Part shown: in pieces, positions 48,292 through 59,926 of the stretch
Numbering within the stretch: the stretch's first letter is position 1
Layout of the letters: every line of letters starts with the position of its first letter
Assembly: GCA_028023455.1 (NCBI GenBank)
Contig: JAQFVV010000208.1
Coordinates: forward strand, 620,001 to 684,000
Length of the DNA stretch: 64,000 nt
Origin: Epiperipatus broadwayi
Lineage: Eukaryota; Onychophora; Udeonychophora; Euonychophora; Peripatidae
Reading direction: 5' to 3'
The notes under the pieces: model-generated
What the model was told of the DNA's origin: nothing
The model's database searches: none
Seen by the model: only the letters and a program-made list of their open reading frames with translations
Made by a program: the position numbers and the translations under genes

Positions 48292-48513
48292 AAATGTTAT
48301 ATATAGAGTAAGTTAAAAACAAACTCTTATGAAGCTTCAAAAATACCCTCAACCTCAGACCGCGGTTTCTGCCTCTAGCGTCATCTAGTTCTAGTATTTT
48401 TATTTCCTAGCACTTCACTGATGACGCTAGAGGCAGAAACCGCGGTCTGAGGTTGAGGGTATTTTTGAAGCTTTATAAGAGTTTGTTTTTAACTTACTCT
48501 ATATATAACATTT
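48292..48513. repeat. 222-bp near-perfect foldback with hammerhead-like core
   Basis: The arms pair from aaatgttatatatagag to ctctatatataacattt, through 'aaacaaactctta', 'aagcttcaaaaataccctca' and 'ctcagaccgcggtttctgcc'. The loop (about 48383-48411) is unpaired. The right arm has the intact CTGATGA box; the left arm mirror has TAGATGA. No clear target duplication. Confidence 0.92.
48411..48453 (+). ncRNA. Hammerhead-like ribozyme motif (best copy)
   Basis: CTGATGA (48418-48424), stem-loop II CGCTAGAGGCA (G-C, C-G, U-G pairs inside a C-A mismatch), GAAAC (48436-48440), CGCG, GTC (48445-48447). Stem I pairs acttca (48412-48417) with tgaggt (48448-48453), 6 pairs with one G-U. Stem III reads ACCGCGGT, an 8-base palindrome that would give a strong stem III between two RNA copies. 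Cleavage would be expected after C48447. Confidence 0.65.
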
Positions 48514-49175
48514 TCAAATTCCTAGCTCTTCTTATTGATCTTATATTTCATATATCAACCTCAATGTGTCTTTTCCCAATGAACAATCTTTATGAGAATT
48601 TTGCAGGTTTACAACCTATTGCTGCCAGGCAAGACACCAAAGCCATCCTTAATTAAGGGCTAAAGGAATTATAAGACAAAGTTGTTTCCCATTATCTTCT
48701 TTGTCCAGCAATAACCTTCATAACAGGCTTAATGTTCTAGCGCCTCATAAAATGATCACCTTTCTATCACTTTCCTTCTCAATGTTGTCACATATAGTGA
48801 TCTACCAACTTGGAAAAATGGGCTTTTTTAGTGATGATAAACATTCACCATTACATGTTCACCATCATAGAAATTGTGCCATTTTATAGAAGAAAACATG
48901 TCACTGTCTCCTTCATCACTTTCTGATAGTGGACGTTGTCCCATTGTCAGCAATTGCTTATTTACATTTACTTTGCTTATTTATAGTAATTAACCTTAAT
49001 GCTTGAAGGTCAGTCTCTATCCACAACCTGGGGACATTTTGGATGGCACAGGATCTATACTCTGAAATCAACACAAAAGATTTTTATAATAAGTTTTGTA
49101 TGCAATAAGATTTCTTATTCATGGAATATGGGTTAGTACATATATTTGTGTGATAGCCAACATTTGTCTATATAT
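48514..49175. other. Unassigned, possible 5' region of the minus-strand LINE
   Basis: Higher-GC repetitive-looking sequence (for example ttgctgccaggcaagacacc at about 48618; gtccattt-type motifs near 48935) without a clear frame. Position suggests the 5' UTR of the LINE at 45.1-48.3 kb. Confidence 0.35.
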
Positions 49176-49179
49176 ATAT

Positions 49180-50040
49180 GCATATTATTTTTAAGATGTT
49201 AGCAAAACCATCTGTTTAAAATTGAATCTGTAAGTGATCTTCATAGTAACTAATAGTTTTAAATATTTTACAGTTACTTGCATATGACAGCAAACTGTCC
49301 ATTGCTATATATTTATTTAAATCATTTATATATTGCAAATAGCAGTGGTGCCAATACATTTTCTTCTTGTTCACCCAGTTCGTTTATGTAAGTTTTTAAG
49401 ATGTTATATTTTACAAAGGAAGGTCTATTTTGTAAAAATTATAGGAATCAATTCAGTAAGTGTAGTGAAAAGCCCATAGTATACATTTTTTAAAAAAGTT
49501 TAGAATTGTTAACTCAGTAAAAAGTTTTACTTAATGAAAATAAATTGCGTCAAGTTGAGATTAATGGTTTACATGAGAAATATAATCATTTATTGTTATT
49601 AAATTTGTTTCAATGGAACTACTAGTAAAAAATCCATGTTGAAAACTTGGAATCGATGAATGTATTTAACCAATATACATACATCTCTCAAACATTTTTG
49701 AGAAAATAGATAAAACTGAAATTATTTGATATTAATAATATTTGAGTAGTTTTTAAATAAGAATGAAAAATACTAATTTGAATTGATTAAAAATATATTC
49801 CATCAGACACAAACGTATTTTCACATAACCTTTTATAAAAATACAGGAATATGATCGTAACTAGGAATAGACTTTGTATTTATTTGATTTATAGCTTTTT
49901 TAATATCCTCTTTTGTAATATATCGTATTGTAATGTCTTGATCTAAAACTTTACTATCATTATAATCATGGTTCTCATTTACATCACTGAAAGTATTTTT
50001 AGCCTTTGTGAAAAGACAATTCTAGAATTTATGAATGTGA
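49180..50040 (-). pseudogene. CR1/Jockey-like LINE, RT N-terminal part
   Basis: On the minus strand: TKEDIKKAINQINTKSIPSY then DHIPVF (about 49925-49845), the block that begins CR1/Jockey RTs, and further down PLLFAIYK and a YAS box in place of YADD (about 49380-49280). Stops are frequent. It would continue at 45135 if the intervening LINE is an insertion. Confidence 0.6.
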
Positions 50041-50512
50041 GGCATTAAAAATGAATGTATTAGCCTTTAGATTTATGTACGTTAAAGTCTTTCAATTTAT
50101 AATTTTGCAAATTTTTTTAGGTTGATATCAGGGCATTTAGCCATATGAATGATAAGTAAGCATTAATGAAAGTATAAAATTATAATAATTATTGCTTGTC
50201 TTTCAGGTTATTTATATGCTTTCATAAGCACTTCTTTTCATCCTATTATAAGCCATCTATTGTAAGTCTGAATAATCAGTAATTGGCAAATAATAAAGTG
50301 CTATAATATTCACATACCCAGATTAGTCTCTGGCTTTTGACTTTATTAATTCAAAATTGGTATTATATATCTTAGTGATCTCAATTTTTTGCTAAATGTA
50401 GACCTCTTCTAAGCTTTGGATAGCAAATTTAATACCAGTAACAAGAACACAATATTTTCTCAATTTAATCATAAGTATTTATTTATACAGCAGCTGTATT
50501 TTACTCCTTTGC

Positions 50513-50690
50513 ATTATTCAAGCAAATAAACATCACATGATCACTATTTCTTATGCTTGCTCTTAATTGTTATTAAAACAGGCAAAACTCTCTATATGTA
50601 ATGCCACTCCGTGCAAGCCAGAGTAATCATTGGATGCACTGAGTGGCAATACGTATAGAGAGTTTTGTCTGTTTTAATAACTATTCAAGC
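50513..50690. mobile_element. Foldback-family copy
   Basis: Head 'aaacatcacatgatcact', then 'ggcaaaactctctatatgta' ... 'acgtatagagagttttgtct'. Flanks share tattcaagc (50515-50523, 50682-50690), extending to 11 of 12 bases, a possible decayed target duplication. Confidence 0.75.
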
Positions 50691-51923
50691 TAGTTGCCTG
50701 AAATTCAAAAAACCATTAAAGTTTTGAATCCAAACAACTCACTTGCATTGTTATATATAGTTAGCTAGCTCAAAACATTATAAGTTCAGGCGATTAGCTT
50801 GAATAATATAAAAAGATAATTACTAGCGACATAAGTGCTTTGGTTCCAGTTTTGAATTTTAAATCCTCTGTAATGAAGTCAAAAGCCAAAAACTGATTTG
50901 GGATGTGGGTAATACATACTATCATTTGATCCCCATTAAAAGTGCTCAAACTTACTGTAAATGACTCTTGTGCAGGGTGGAATAAACTGCTCTTGATAGC
51001 ATTTTGAGGTATGAGATAATTATATTTTTGAACCAGCAGCATTTCTAACAGGGTATTTGTGTAGATTAAAAATAAAAATTTGAAAAATAAATTTCTCAAT
51101 AATAACTGATCATGAACTTGAAAATAATTTTCAAGAAATTTTGTTATAATCGTAGGGAATTCAATATTTTTTTAATAGAAATTATTTATATTAGAAATAT
51201 GAAGAAAGTAACTTTTAGAGAGTTTGTTAGTAGTAATATATTGTTAATCATGTGATAAGTGTCACGACCTGCACATGTGTTGAGATTTTGGAATTAATTA
51301 TTTTTATTCATTTTTGCGGTATTATGTTTTTGATATTGGCATGGTGTTTTGAAGATATTTATAAATATAACTGTCAAATTTGGCATAATCATCATTCACT
51401 TGCAAACTAGGAAGGCAATCTTAACTTCAGAAAAGAGAGAAGTAAAAAAGAGCATAAACTAGTCAGTGAACTACAAAAGCATTCACATATATGCTTGTGG
51501 TTTTATCTTGTGATGCTGTTTTAACTACTTCTGCAGCAATTTTTTCTTCTGAAAGATATTGATATCTTACCTAATTATTGTTCTCTTTTGTATTCTGTCT
51601 TCAGTCATATTCTTCCAGTAAAAGCAATTGCATCTTTTTAGGATTTCTTTGGAAATCATCTTTATAACATAATCGTGATCTTCTGTCTTATGAAAACTAT
51701 TTTTCAAGCATAATAAGAATTTTGGTGTAATTTTTATATATGTGTTATTCGTAGAATTGCTTCTATTAGTTGGAAGATAATTTACAAACTATTAGTAGGC
51801 ATAGAAAAATGATAAATTTCAATTTGAAGACTATCATGTCTTCAACATGTATAAGTTTGTAGTAAAGTAAAATCTATTAAAAGGTTTATTTTATATAAGA
51901 AGTAACTTGAATATAGTGTTAGG
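50691..51923. other. AT-rich DNA, no gene recognised
   Basis: A 101-codon minus frame at 50794-51099 has no motif I recognise. No repeats related to the others were seen. Confidence 0.4.
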
Positions 51924-52026
51924 TCTGTTAGTGTACAGTAATCAAATATTTTGTTTGGTTAATGTTGATGGAAGCTCTGTTAGTGTACAGTAATCAAATA
52001 TTTTGTTTGGTTAATGTTGATGGAAG
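51924..52026. repeat. Tandem duplication, 2 x 52 bp
   Basis: The unit starting tctgttagtgtacagtaatc is repeated with no visible difference at 51924-51975 and 51976-52026, about 0.8 kb upstream of the VHL exon. Confidence 0.95.
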
Positions 52027-52298
52027 GGAATTAAGTGCGCAGGGATCATGTCACCCTCAAGCCTCTGAAGTGACAGATTGAATTTTGATTGAGGAATCTT
52101 TAACTTCCAAGATTACCACATTGCCATTAAACAGCTTGTTTAATACTAATGGTAGTAGTATCAAATAAATAGTAAAATAGGAACATATTTTATGGTTAAA
52201 AAGTATTTTCTAATTGCAATTAATTATTATATTAAAGTTTAATTTCATTTTGAATGCTTATTTTTAAAATATTGTATTTTATTTAATGATTATTTTTA

Positions 52299-52352
52299 GA
52301 ATGAAAAGAAGACAAGTGGAATATTCTACCTGGATATAATTTCTACTAGTCG
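52299..52352 (+). repeat. Diverged duplicate of the VHL exon 5' edge
   Basis: The segment from 'tatttttag' through 'gatataatttctactagtcg' parallels 52767-52827 (tattttcag ... gatataattccactattcag). It keeps an acceptor-like TTTTTAG but no VHL coding sequence follows. Confidence 0.6.
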
Positions 52353-52833
52353 ATCACATAATATATGTATATATTACGTATTTTACAGCATTTGATAAAT
52401 CAGCCATTTGAAATGCAATGCAAGAAATGTAAACAGTATTTATTAATCTACACAATTTCCATTGTTAATTAATGAATCTTATAGTTATTGTGGTTAACTA
52501 TTTTTAATTCTGCATTTGTGTTTGTGTATTGGTGCATGCTTACGTTTGTACATATACATAATACAATAAAATAAAATTTACATTATAAATTCACATGCTT
52601 TATAATGTAGTTTTTGTTTATTCATAATATCACTAAAGTTTTGCATTTTCTATGCACGACAATATATAACATTTATGGAAAATATAATGGATACATTAAT
52701 ACATTTACAATCAATCAGTTGAATTTCTTATAAAAAGTATAATAAATTTATATTGTATTATTTTCAGAATGAATGGAGAGCATGTAGTCAAACATTCTAG
52801 CCAAGATATAATTCCACTATTCAGACGAATGCA

Positions 52834-53113
52834 ATGTATAAATCGGGGCCATCCTTGCATCCATCTCATCTCCGCTTTATTAACCTTACTCGGAGGAGAG
52901 TTGATGTGATTTGGATTAATTATTCAGGCATTTACCAAATTTACAAGACTTTAGAACCTAATCAGTCATTTGATGTAAATACATTTGTTGGACATTTATG
53001 GACATTTCGAGAGAATGGAAGTGGTGATAAATTAACTGTGCAGTTGAAAGAAATTTTTGATCCACCATCTTGGCCACATTCACCTAGAAAAAACTTTCAT
53101 ATTACTCTTCCTG
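52834..53113 (+). CDS. VHL: von Hippel-Lindau protein, exon with start and beta domain
   Basis: 93 codons plus one base. The protein reads LRFINLTRRRVDVIWINYSG, then TLEPNQSFDVNTFVGHLWTF and a final FHITLP, matching the VHL beta domain: the strand that binds hydroxyproline of HIF-alpha and the conserved GHLW. VHL is the substrate receptor of the CUL2-elongin B/C ubiquitin ligase that destroys HIF in normoxia. An in-frame TAG at 52798 makes the ATG at 52834 the first usable start. A likely 5' UTR acceptor (ttattttcag) ends at 52767. The exon stops at CCT-G|gtaaga, phase 1, the same position and phase as human intron 2, while human intron 1 (inside GHLW) is absent. The alpha-domain exon (elongin C binding) was not found. 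Confidence 0.92.
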
Positions 53114-55082
53114 GTAAGATATATTTAATTTTTAAAATGTTTTGCTTCATAACTTGAAGGGCCATGTGATCATTTGGTATGTTCAATAATGGGGACAGAT
53201 CAGTTAGCTGTTCAAGAATAAATATCCAAAAATAGTATTTTTTTACCAAAAAAGTTTTAATGATAAATATTTTTTGCAATGAAATATTGTTTACTATATT
53301 TTAGCACTGCATGTATTAGTGCCGTGTTGAGTGTAAAGTTCATGGATAAAGTTCAACTATCACTTTTGCTGCTCTAATGTCTTAGAATTTTCCAAATGTG
53401 ACAAACTCCTGGATTATTGTTTTAGTATATTTTTATAAAAATCAGTTTTTAATTTTGTAATTGAGCAAAAATGGTTATTTTAAGTAATTTAAGGATAATG
53501 TTTTAATTTATTTATTTAAATAGCAATGATACTTTTTGTTTAATTTTAATTATATTTTTTTGTTCAGTAAGTGATGAATTATAAAAAAATCTTGGCTTAT
53601 TAAAAATTTAATTTTTAGATTAAAAAAATTTACATTACATAAGAACCTGAAGCTATAATTTTTTGCTTAATTTTGCAAAATTTAATAAATTATGAAAATC
53701 TCTTAAATTTTTTTTAGAATGGCAGCAAAATAATTGAATTATCATTTACAATTAGTTATTGGATAAACAATGGTGAAGGCAGTATCATATTAAAATCATG
53801 CATTTGTTTTCACAGTTGGCTAAGCAATTCTCATCTGATCAATTCATATTAATCTAGGGACTTTACTTTCTAACAAATAATATCTAATACCAGACACCTA
53901 TCCAGATTAGCTATTGAATGGTTAACTGAAAGAATAATCCTAAATGTACATGTGATTTAAAAAAATTTCTACAGTTTCTTCGATCTAGATTTGAAATGAA
54001 TATCATATTTACTACTGTTTTTTTTTTTTAATTCTAAACATATAATAATCAATTGCTACACATGCACTGTATTATCATATTAAGCCAGCGATATTTTTGT
54101 TGACTATGAGATCGATCCAAGCCACATAATAGAGGCTTTGAAAAGATTAGAGAGGCCTTTTATCTTTGTACCTAAATGCAATTATATAGCCAATCATAAA
54201 TATTTTGAATTGAGAGCATGAATACTTTATATTATTCACTTTGCTTCCATTTTCTTTATTATGCGTACTAACATTCATGAAATTTTAACATTTACTGCTT
54301 GTTAATATTAAGAAATGTTAGAATTAATGTATAAAAACAATATTGGTTTATGATAGTACAGTGCATATGTAGTGATTGATTACCATCTGTTTAGACTTAC
54401 AGTTTGAAACAGTGCTAGTAAATATCTTAGTCAATTACTGTTTTTTTTTTTTCCAAAAATTAAAAACATGTCACTGCTTTCTGCTTTATTACATATATTT
54501 TTGAAATAAATGTTATAATAATATAACTTTTTTGTTGTCATGTTTTATTGGGAAAGCAATTCAGGTGAACCATTATAATTAATGTTATCTCCAAATTGTA
54601 AAAACTTCTCATAAGCCTTGTATTGTTAGTTGGATCAGGCTTATTAAAGAATAGTATTCCTAATAATCTTGAATCTTATTTTTATGTATCTTGGGAAGTA
54701 TTTTGTAATTTTCAACATCTTTGCAACATCCAGTTGAATGATGTCAATTATCTGGATGATAGTAGATATGATTCCTATGAATTATTAATATTGATTGCAA
54801 CAAATTTGCAATATATGTTTATATTTTACCCATGAAAATCTATTTGCAATGAACTCGTGGTCCATTATTTTTCAAGGCATTGGAGAAACTAAACAATTGT
54901 ACATAAAAGCAATAAAACAGAAGGTCATTAAAAATTATAGATTAGAAACAATTTAATGATAATTCAGTGAAATATTGTACATATAAAGCTCAACTTAATC
55001 ATTACCTGTAAATTGAACTCAAAATTTAAAACATGATACCCTTATTACTTGCATAATGTATGTGCATATATATTTCATTTAT
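53114..55082 (+). other. VHL: VHL intron, no exon recognised
   Basis: Begins with a strong GTAAGATA donor. AT-rich; the frame at 54623-54835 has no VHL-like or other motif that I can identify. Confidence 0.55.
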
Positions 55083-55206
55083 ATTAACTCTGATTTTTTT
55101 TTTAAACGTGTATAATTACTGATAGTAAAATTACATATACATATATATATGTGTAATTTTAATATCACAGTAACTATACACGTTTAAAAAAATTAGAACT
55201 AATATT
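55083..55206. repeat. Small foldback MITE
   Basis: Arms 'aaacgtgtataattactg' and 'cagtaactatacacgttt' extend through 'attaactctgatttt' / 'aaattagaactaat' around a central TATA run near 55145. Confidence 0.85.
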
Positions 55207-55979
55207 AATTAAAATGATTAGGTTATTTATTTTAAATAAATGTTATTAATTTATTATAAAAAGTAATGTATTTCATTATTTTAATTTTATAAATAATTAT
55301 AAAAAAAATTTAATTGATATTTATTTACTTTGGACAAATTTTATAACTCCGTTGATTCCTGAAAATGTAAAACTTTTATAAAGTCTTTTTGAAGAAAAAA
55401 AAAATCAAAAATTGTAGTCAAATAAAACAAAAGTTCTTCATTTTAATAAATAAGTAGCAACTGATAAATAGTGGGGGCAAAACAAATTATTTCTAAAGTA
55501 AAAAAAAAATAGTTGTCTTAAGATTATAAAATTTTAAAAAAAAAAGATGTGATTGTTATTTTTTTAAAATAAAATAGTAGTAAAAAATTTTGTTTCAATT
55601 TTTACTTAAAAAAAATATCCATGAGAAAAATAATTGCATCAGGTAAAATAGTTAGCTCAGAATTATAAGAAAAAAGTGAGAGAAGTTGTGATTGTTTTTT
55701 TTTAAATAAAATAATAAAAATATTATTTCAGTTTAAAAAAAGAAAACGATGAGGAAAAGTATTACATCAGGATATGTCTATGATAGATGCAAAATAGTGA
55801 TAGTTTGAAAAATGGTTCATTCATTAAAAAATAACATGTATTTCTGCTATATTTTGTAGACAATATATTTGGCTTTTTTTTTATTTTTATAATATTTTGA
55901 TACTGGAACTCGAGAGTTAAAAGTTATAAAGCTAAGTTTTACGTCAGAGAAAAAACAGTAATGAAATGTAAATACATAT

Positions 55980-57284
55980 CTAGTTTAAAAATCAATAGAA
56001 AGATCACTAATAATTAATGTAAATGTAAATAGTTAGTTTTTAAAAAAGTAATGAAAAATAAATTTTGTAAAATAAAGGAAACTTTATTTTGATAATTTGA
56101 GTTTAAACCTAATTCAACAAAGAAAGATTGGTTTGCAGATAAATTAGACTTAAACAGATAAAGATTGTAAGTTAAAAGCATTCTATAAAAGACTGCTGAA
56201 AGGTAATGGAAATGATTATTTTCAAGACCAGATATAACTCGTGGATTTAAAATACCAACAAAACTGTGTATTGTTAAAATCAAACCATTAAACTATTTTA
56301 GGAGAAAACAGATGGAATAAATATTTGAAGCTAATTACTGTGGAATGCGAATAGATGTAATTAGAAACCGGATCCCTATCGGCATTGTAAAGATGCATTA
56401 GTAAAATGTATTTACAGTTACATGGGAGTGATAGGAATTTTTTAAATGAAATCAAGCAAAGAGAAAACAGTACAAATAGTGTGCACAAAAAAGAGGGTGT
56501 CGTCAGCTCTCCACTCATTGCATGCTGTTGTTGTTGTTGTCATAAAGACCTTAGGGAAAAGTGCCCTAGACTTTTTTGCAACAATGGAAGTTCCCAGAAC
56601 CATGCCTCTGAAGGTGAAAGAAAGCTGGATAGGGAAAATGTTTACAGACTTTACCATTTTTTTTTATGATTTGTGTATGCCTGAGAAGACCGAATCATTT
56701 ATGTCTATTTAATTCTAAAAAAAAAACTGTTTTATATAATGTTAAATGTTTATATAGCTCACTTTAATGCTATATAATTTCTTGAATTTGGTGCACCAAT
56801 TTAGATATCATTTTGTTACTTTAATTTTTTATTTTTATTTATTTGGTGTACCAAGTTTGTATCAAAACTCAGCAAGGAAATTTAAATCTGATCTTTCATA
56901 GTTTCTCCTATTACACAAGGGAGACATAAAATTCTGTAAAAATTAATTGTTCAGCTCACTTAGTTTTGTACAAATTGTTTGATTTGTTTTCTAATAATTT
57001 TACTCTTAACCCTCCTTTCATTATTAAATTATTTTATGTGTCTTATAATTAAATTTTACCAGAAGTGAGTTTAATATTTAATTGAAATCATAAGTTATAA
57101 CATGTACGAAGACATTGGGGTGTGTGGGAGAAAGCCATTTAATCTATCTTAGTTTTAGAATCTTGCCCATATAATTTTGATCATTATTAGTTAAATGCTG
57201 GGGGGAGGGGGTGTTTTGAGCATTCTATTACACTGAAGAACAGATTGTTTAAATCAGGTATTAATTAATTTATTATGGTCGTTA
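55980..57284. other. Unassigned region inside Gypsy-3
   Basis: Overlapping frames at 56406-56712 surround a (TGT)n run at 56524-56540. Their sequence is somewhat richer in GC than the flanks but I recognise no domain. The rest is AT-rich. The end of the 5' LTR could not be fixed. Confidence 0.4.
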
Positions 57285-58745
57285 GTGATCGATTTATTTA
57301 TTTATGCTTGGGCATTATAAATGTATAGTTGCCATCGTCTATTTATGAATTTTCTTGCTTTGCCATATATCTACGGGATCTTCGGAATGGACCAATCACT
57401 CCTCATTATCTCTCATAAAGTAGAAAGATGCTTTTCCTACTAGGGATTCAACTTCAGGCACTTCTAATAAGTCAGTGTATGGAAACACATGGATGAACTG
57501 TCCCAATATGCTATATCCAGTGCTACTATTCTTCAAAGATATGTTTTAGTTATTGGGCCAGCATATCTTTTTTTTTATGCAAACATGACAAAGCCACCCA
57601 AAGTATCTTAAGTGATCTTATTTTTTACAAGCGATAGGAAACTATAACGAAATCCGCCTTCATTATTATCCATTTCTTTATATACCTGCAATGCTCTCTA
57701 TCAGCCGTAATAGCATGCCATTTGCCAAACATTTTATTTTAATCATTTAGGTTAAATAATACGTAATTGCAGCTTATGTTAAGCTGAACCATCTTGCTCC
57801 CACTCATTTGGTCGGTTTTCATAATTTATTAGCACGTATCCACATATGTGATTAGAATTGCGCATTATAAAATCTTACTTATATATTCTAGTATAAGAAA
57901 CCAATTACTATACACTTGTAATCCTTTATATGAGGGTAAGCCATGATGTATTATCAATGATTTAATTAAGTTTTTTCATGACCTTCGCATATTAACCAAA
58001 CTAATCTGTTTCATATTTATACATTAATTGCACTAACCACCATATGTTTAGGCACACCTATAATCTTATTTATATATGTTAAATTGTATAGCAATTGCAT
58101 TCACTAAATTTTATGTTAAACAAAAGTTTATCTAATTGTGTATAGTCTCAAATGACTTACTTACTTAATTCAGAAGTGTATAAATGTAAATTAAATCATT
58201 ATCAGATATTTAACCTCAATTGTATAGACATCCAAAGCTTATGTTGTTTTATTAATATATATATAATCACTTAATAAATATTATTCTAGATCATTTATCT
58301 GTATTCTTGTGTTTATCATTTATTACTCAAATCTGTATTATTTACTATTTTATGAGATATATAATTCTCTATTTGAAATTCAAACCCTTTGTTAATGTTG
58401 CCTTGAATATTGTTATAGCTCGAATCATTAATCAATGTCAAATAACAGCCTGTACTATTGTTGAATGGTTATAGTTTATAGAAGTATTAATTACCCCATT
58501 AAATATATATATTGTTTCAAGTCTCTTGCTCTTCCTGTTCTTATTGCAGGACCTGGAGTAATGAAAAGCTTGTTAGTATTATCAAAAGCATTGTTCATGT
58601 AGTCATAGACTCTGGAGGACAGGTAAATGAGTTGATATTTGGTATTGTTCCTGACTTATGTATCTTGCACATACTAGATTGATATATGTTTGCTTGGATT
58701 CTAGATCTTGTTGAATGAACACACGATTTTCACCATACAGTATAT
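57285..58745 (+). repeat. Diverged direct repeat, left copy
   Basis: Matches 60690-62090 in order over about 1.4 kb with many changes: 'gatatgttttagtt' then 'gggccagcat'; 'aaagccaccca'; 'ttgctcccactcat'; 'taatgttgcc'; 'ggtattgttcctgac...gtatctt'; 'tcttgttgaatgaacacacgatttt'. Could be old LTRs or an ancient segmental repeat. Confidence 0.7.
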
Positions 58746-59512
58746 ATGTATAATATGTAAATAAAGGTATTTATTTTTATTTAATAATGTTTTGGGTAAT
58801 TAATAATTTTGTGATAATTGTTTATAGGCAGCTTCATAGCTGAATATCCAAAAAAGCTGGCACAGTCGGACAGTTGCATTCGATCCTGGTGCGAAAGTAG
58901 AGATTTGTTATAATAGTGTTTATATATTAGTATCTCATGTGAAGCTGGGAATATAGTACATATTTCTGCTTCACCTAGTGCCAATGTCATCAGCACTAGT
59001 CTGGGTTTGAACCCAATCCTTAATAACTGACACCCATCTCATATTAGGTGGTAGAATATTTATAATTATTATAATCTTTTGATTAATTTGTATTTTATGA
59101 TTAACTAACCTTTTATAATAGTTTATTTATTTATAATATTTGTAAAAATGTATATTGTGTTTATTTTATTAAATTGAATTGAATCCTAGATATCTATAAA
59201 ATGTTACAAATATTGCAAATTCTTTATTGAAGTTCATTTTCTTCAATTAATCAGTTGGTAACATTTTATATTTATTTTTTAATCAATGTACATTTGAGAA
59301 TCAATTATTTAAACAATGTAAGATTTGTATGAAATGTTTTGTAAATTTCTACTTAGGTTTATGTCAAATATAAGTTTGAAAATCATTGTACCAAATTCCT
59401 AAATTTTTTCTGAATAAAATCTACATTTTTGTTAATCTAAAGCTTAATTAAATAGATTTTGTTAGTACAATGACTGATAAACTTAATATGCTTGTTGTTG
59501 TTTTTTAATTAG
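58746..59512. other. AT-rich spacer with tRNA-like fragment
   Basis: Around 58830-59030 two B-box-like stretches occur: cattcgatcctgg on the plus strand (58878) and GGGTTCAAACCC on the minus strand (about 59012), so a decayed SINE is possible. The remainder is AT-rich. Confidence 0.4.
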
Positions 59513-59926
59513 CAAATCAACTTGGAGCATGTTCATGCAGAATTATAGATTTCCCTCCAAAGCAGGCACCAACCTCAGAGAAACATTTAGAGTGATTGCA
59601 ATTGGCAGTTGTCACTGTAAATTCAATCCTATAGATAAAAACTAGAACATATAAATAGTGGAAAATTTGATAAGGATGATTAATTAATTATTTGTTGAGT
59701 TTTATCTGAAGAGAATAGTTTAGAGATATAGTACATCATGCCTACAGAATGACTGGCTAAAAGATCGACCATTGCTTTCCGGAGCTCTGTCCCACCAGCT
59801 CATCAATGCCTTTCCAGTGCTTTCAACATCTAGCCGGAGTCTGTCTGTGTCAAGGAAGCCTGAAAATGATCTGACTGTATTAACTGCCTGTTTCAAGCTA
59901 TGGAATGCCTACTGATTGATTCTGAG
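59513..59926 (+). other. Exon-like, GC-richer patch, unidentified
   Basis: After an AG at 59511-59512 a frame from 59514 stays open for over 40 codons (RFPSKAGTNLRETFRVIA). After another AG at 59746-59747 a frame from 59748 is open for 55 codons to TGA at 59913 (NDWLKDRPLLSGALS), and TCTGAG|GTAACG at 59921-59928 looks like a donor. Base composition and codon use differ from the surroundings. I do not recognise a protein; it may be an exon, or part of a retroelement. Confidence 0.35.

Noticed and set aside
52769-52833. ATG at 52769 as the VHL start
   Set aside because: It is out of frame with the beta domain, and the VHL frame has a TAG at 52798.
54623-54835. 70-codon frame with YLDD as RT or a VHL exon
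   Set aside because: The surrounding residues do not match RT or VHL; YLDD is isolated.
56406-56712. Overlapping plus and minus frames as a Cys-rich gag-like protein
   Set aside because: The Cys run comes from a TGT microsatellite and no knuckle spacing or family motif is present.
58550-58622. Exon-like 73-bp segment with strong acceptor (cttattgcag) and donor (caggtaaatg), proposed as VHL exon 3
   Set aside because: In VHL phase it gives only 17 codons before a stop, with weak resemblance to the alpha helix, and the whole segment is part of the 1.4-kb repeat that recurs diverged at 61.86-61.97 kb.
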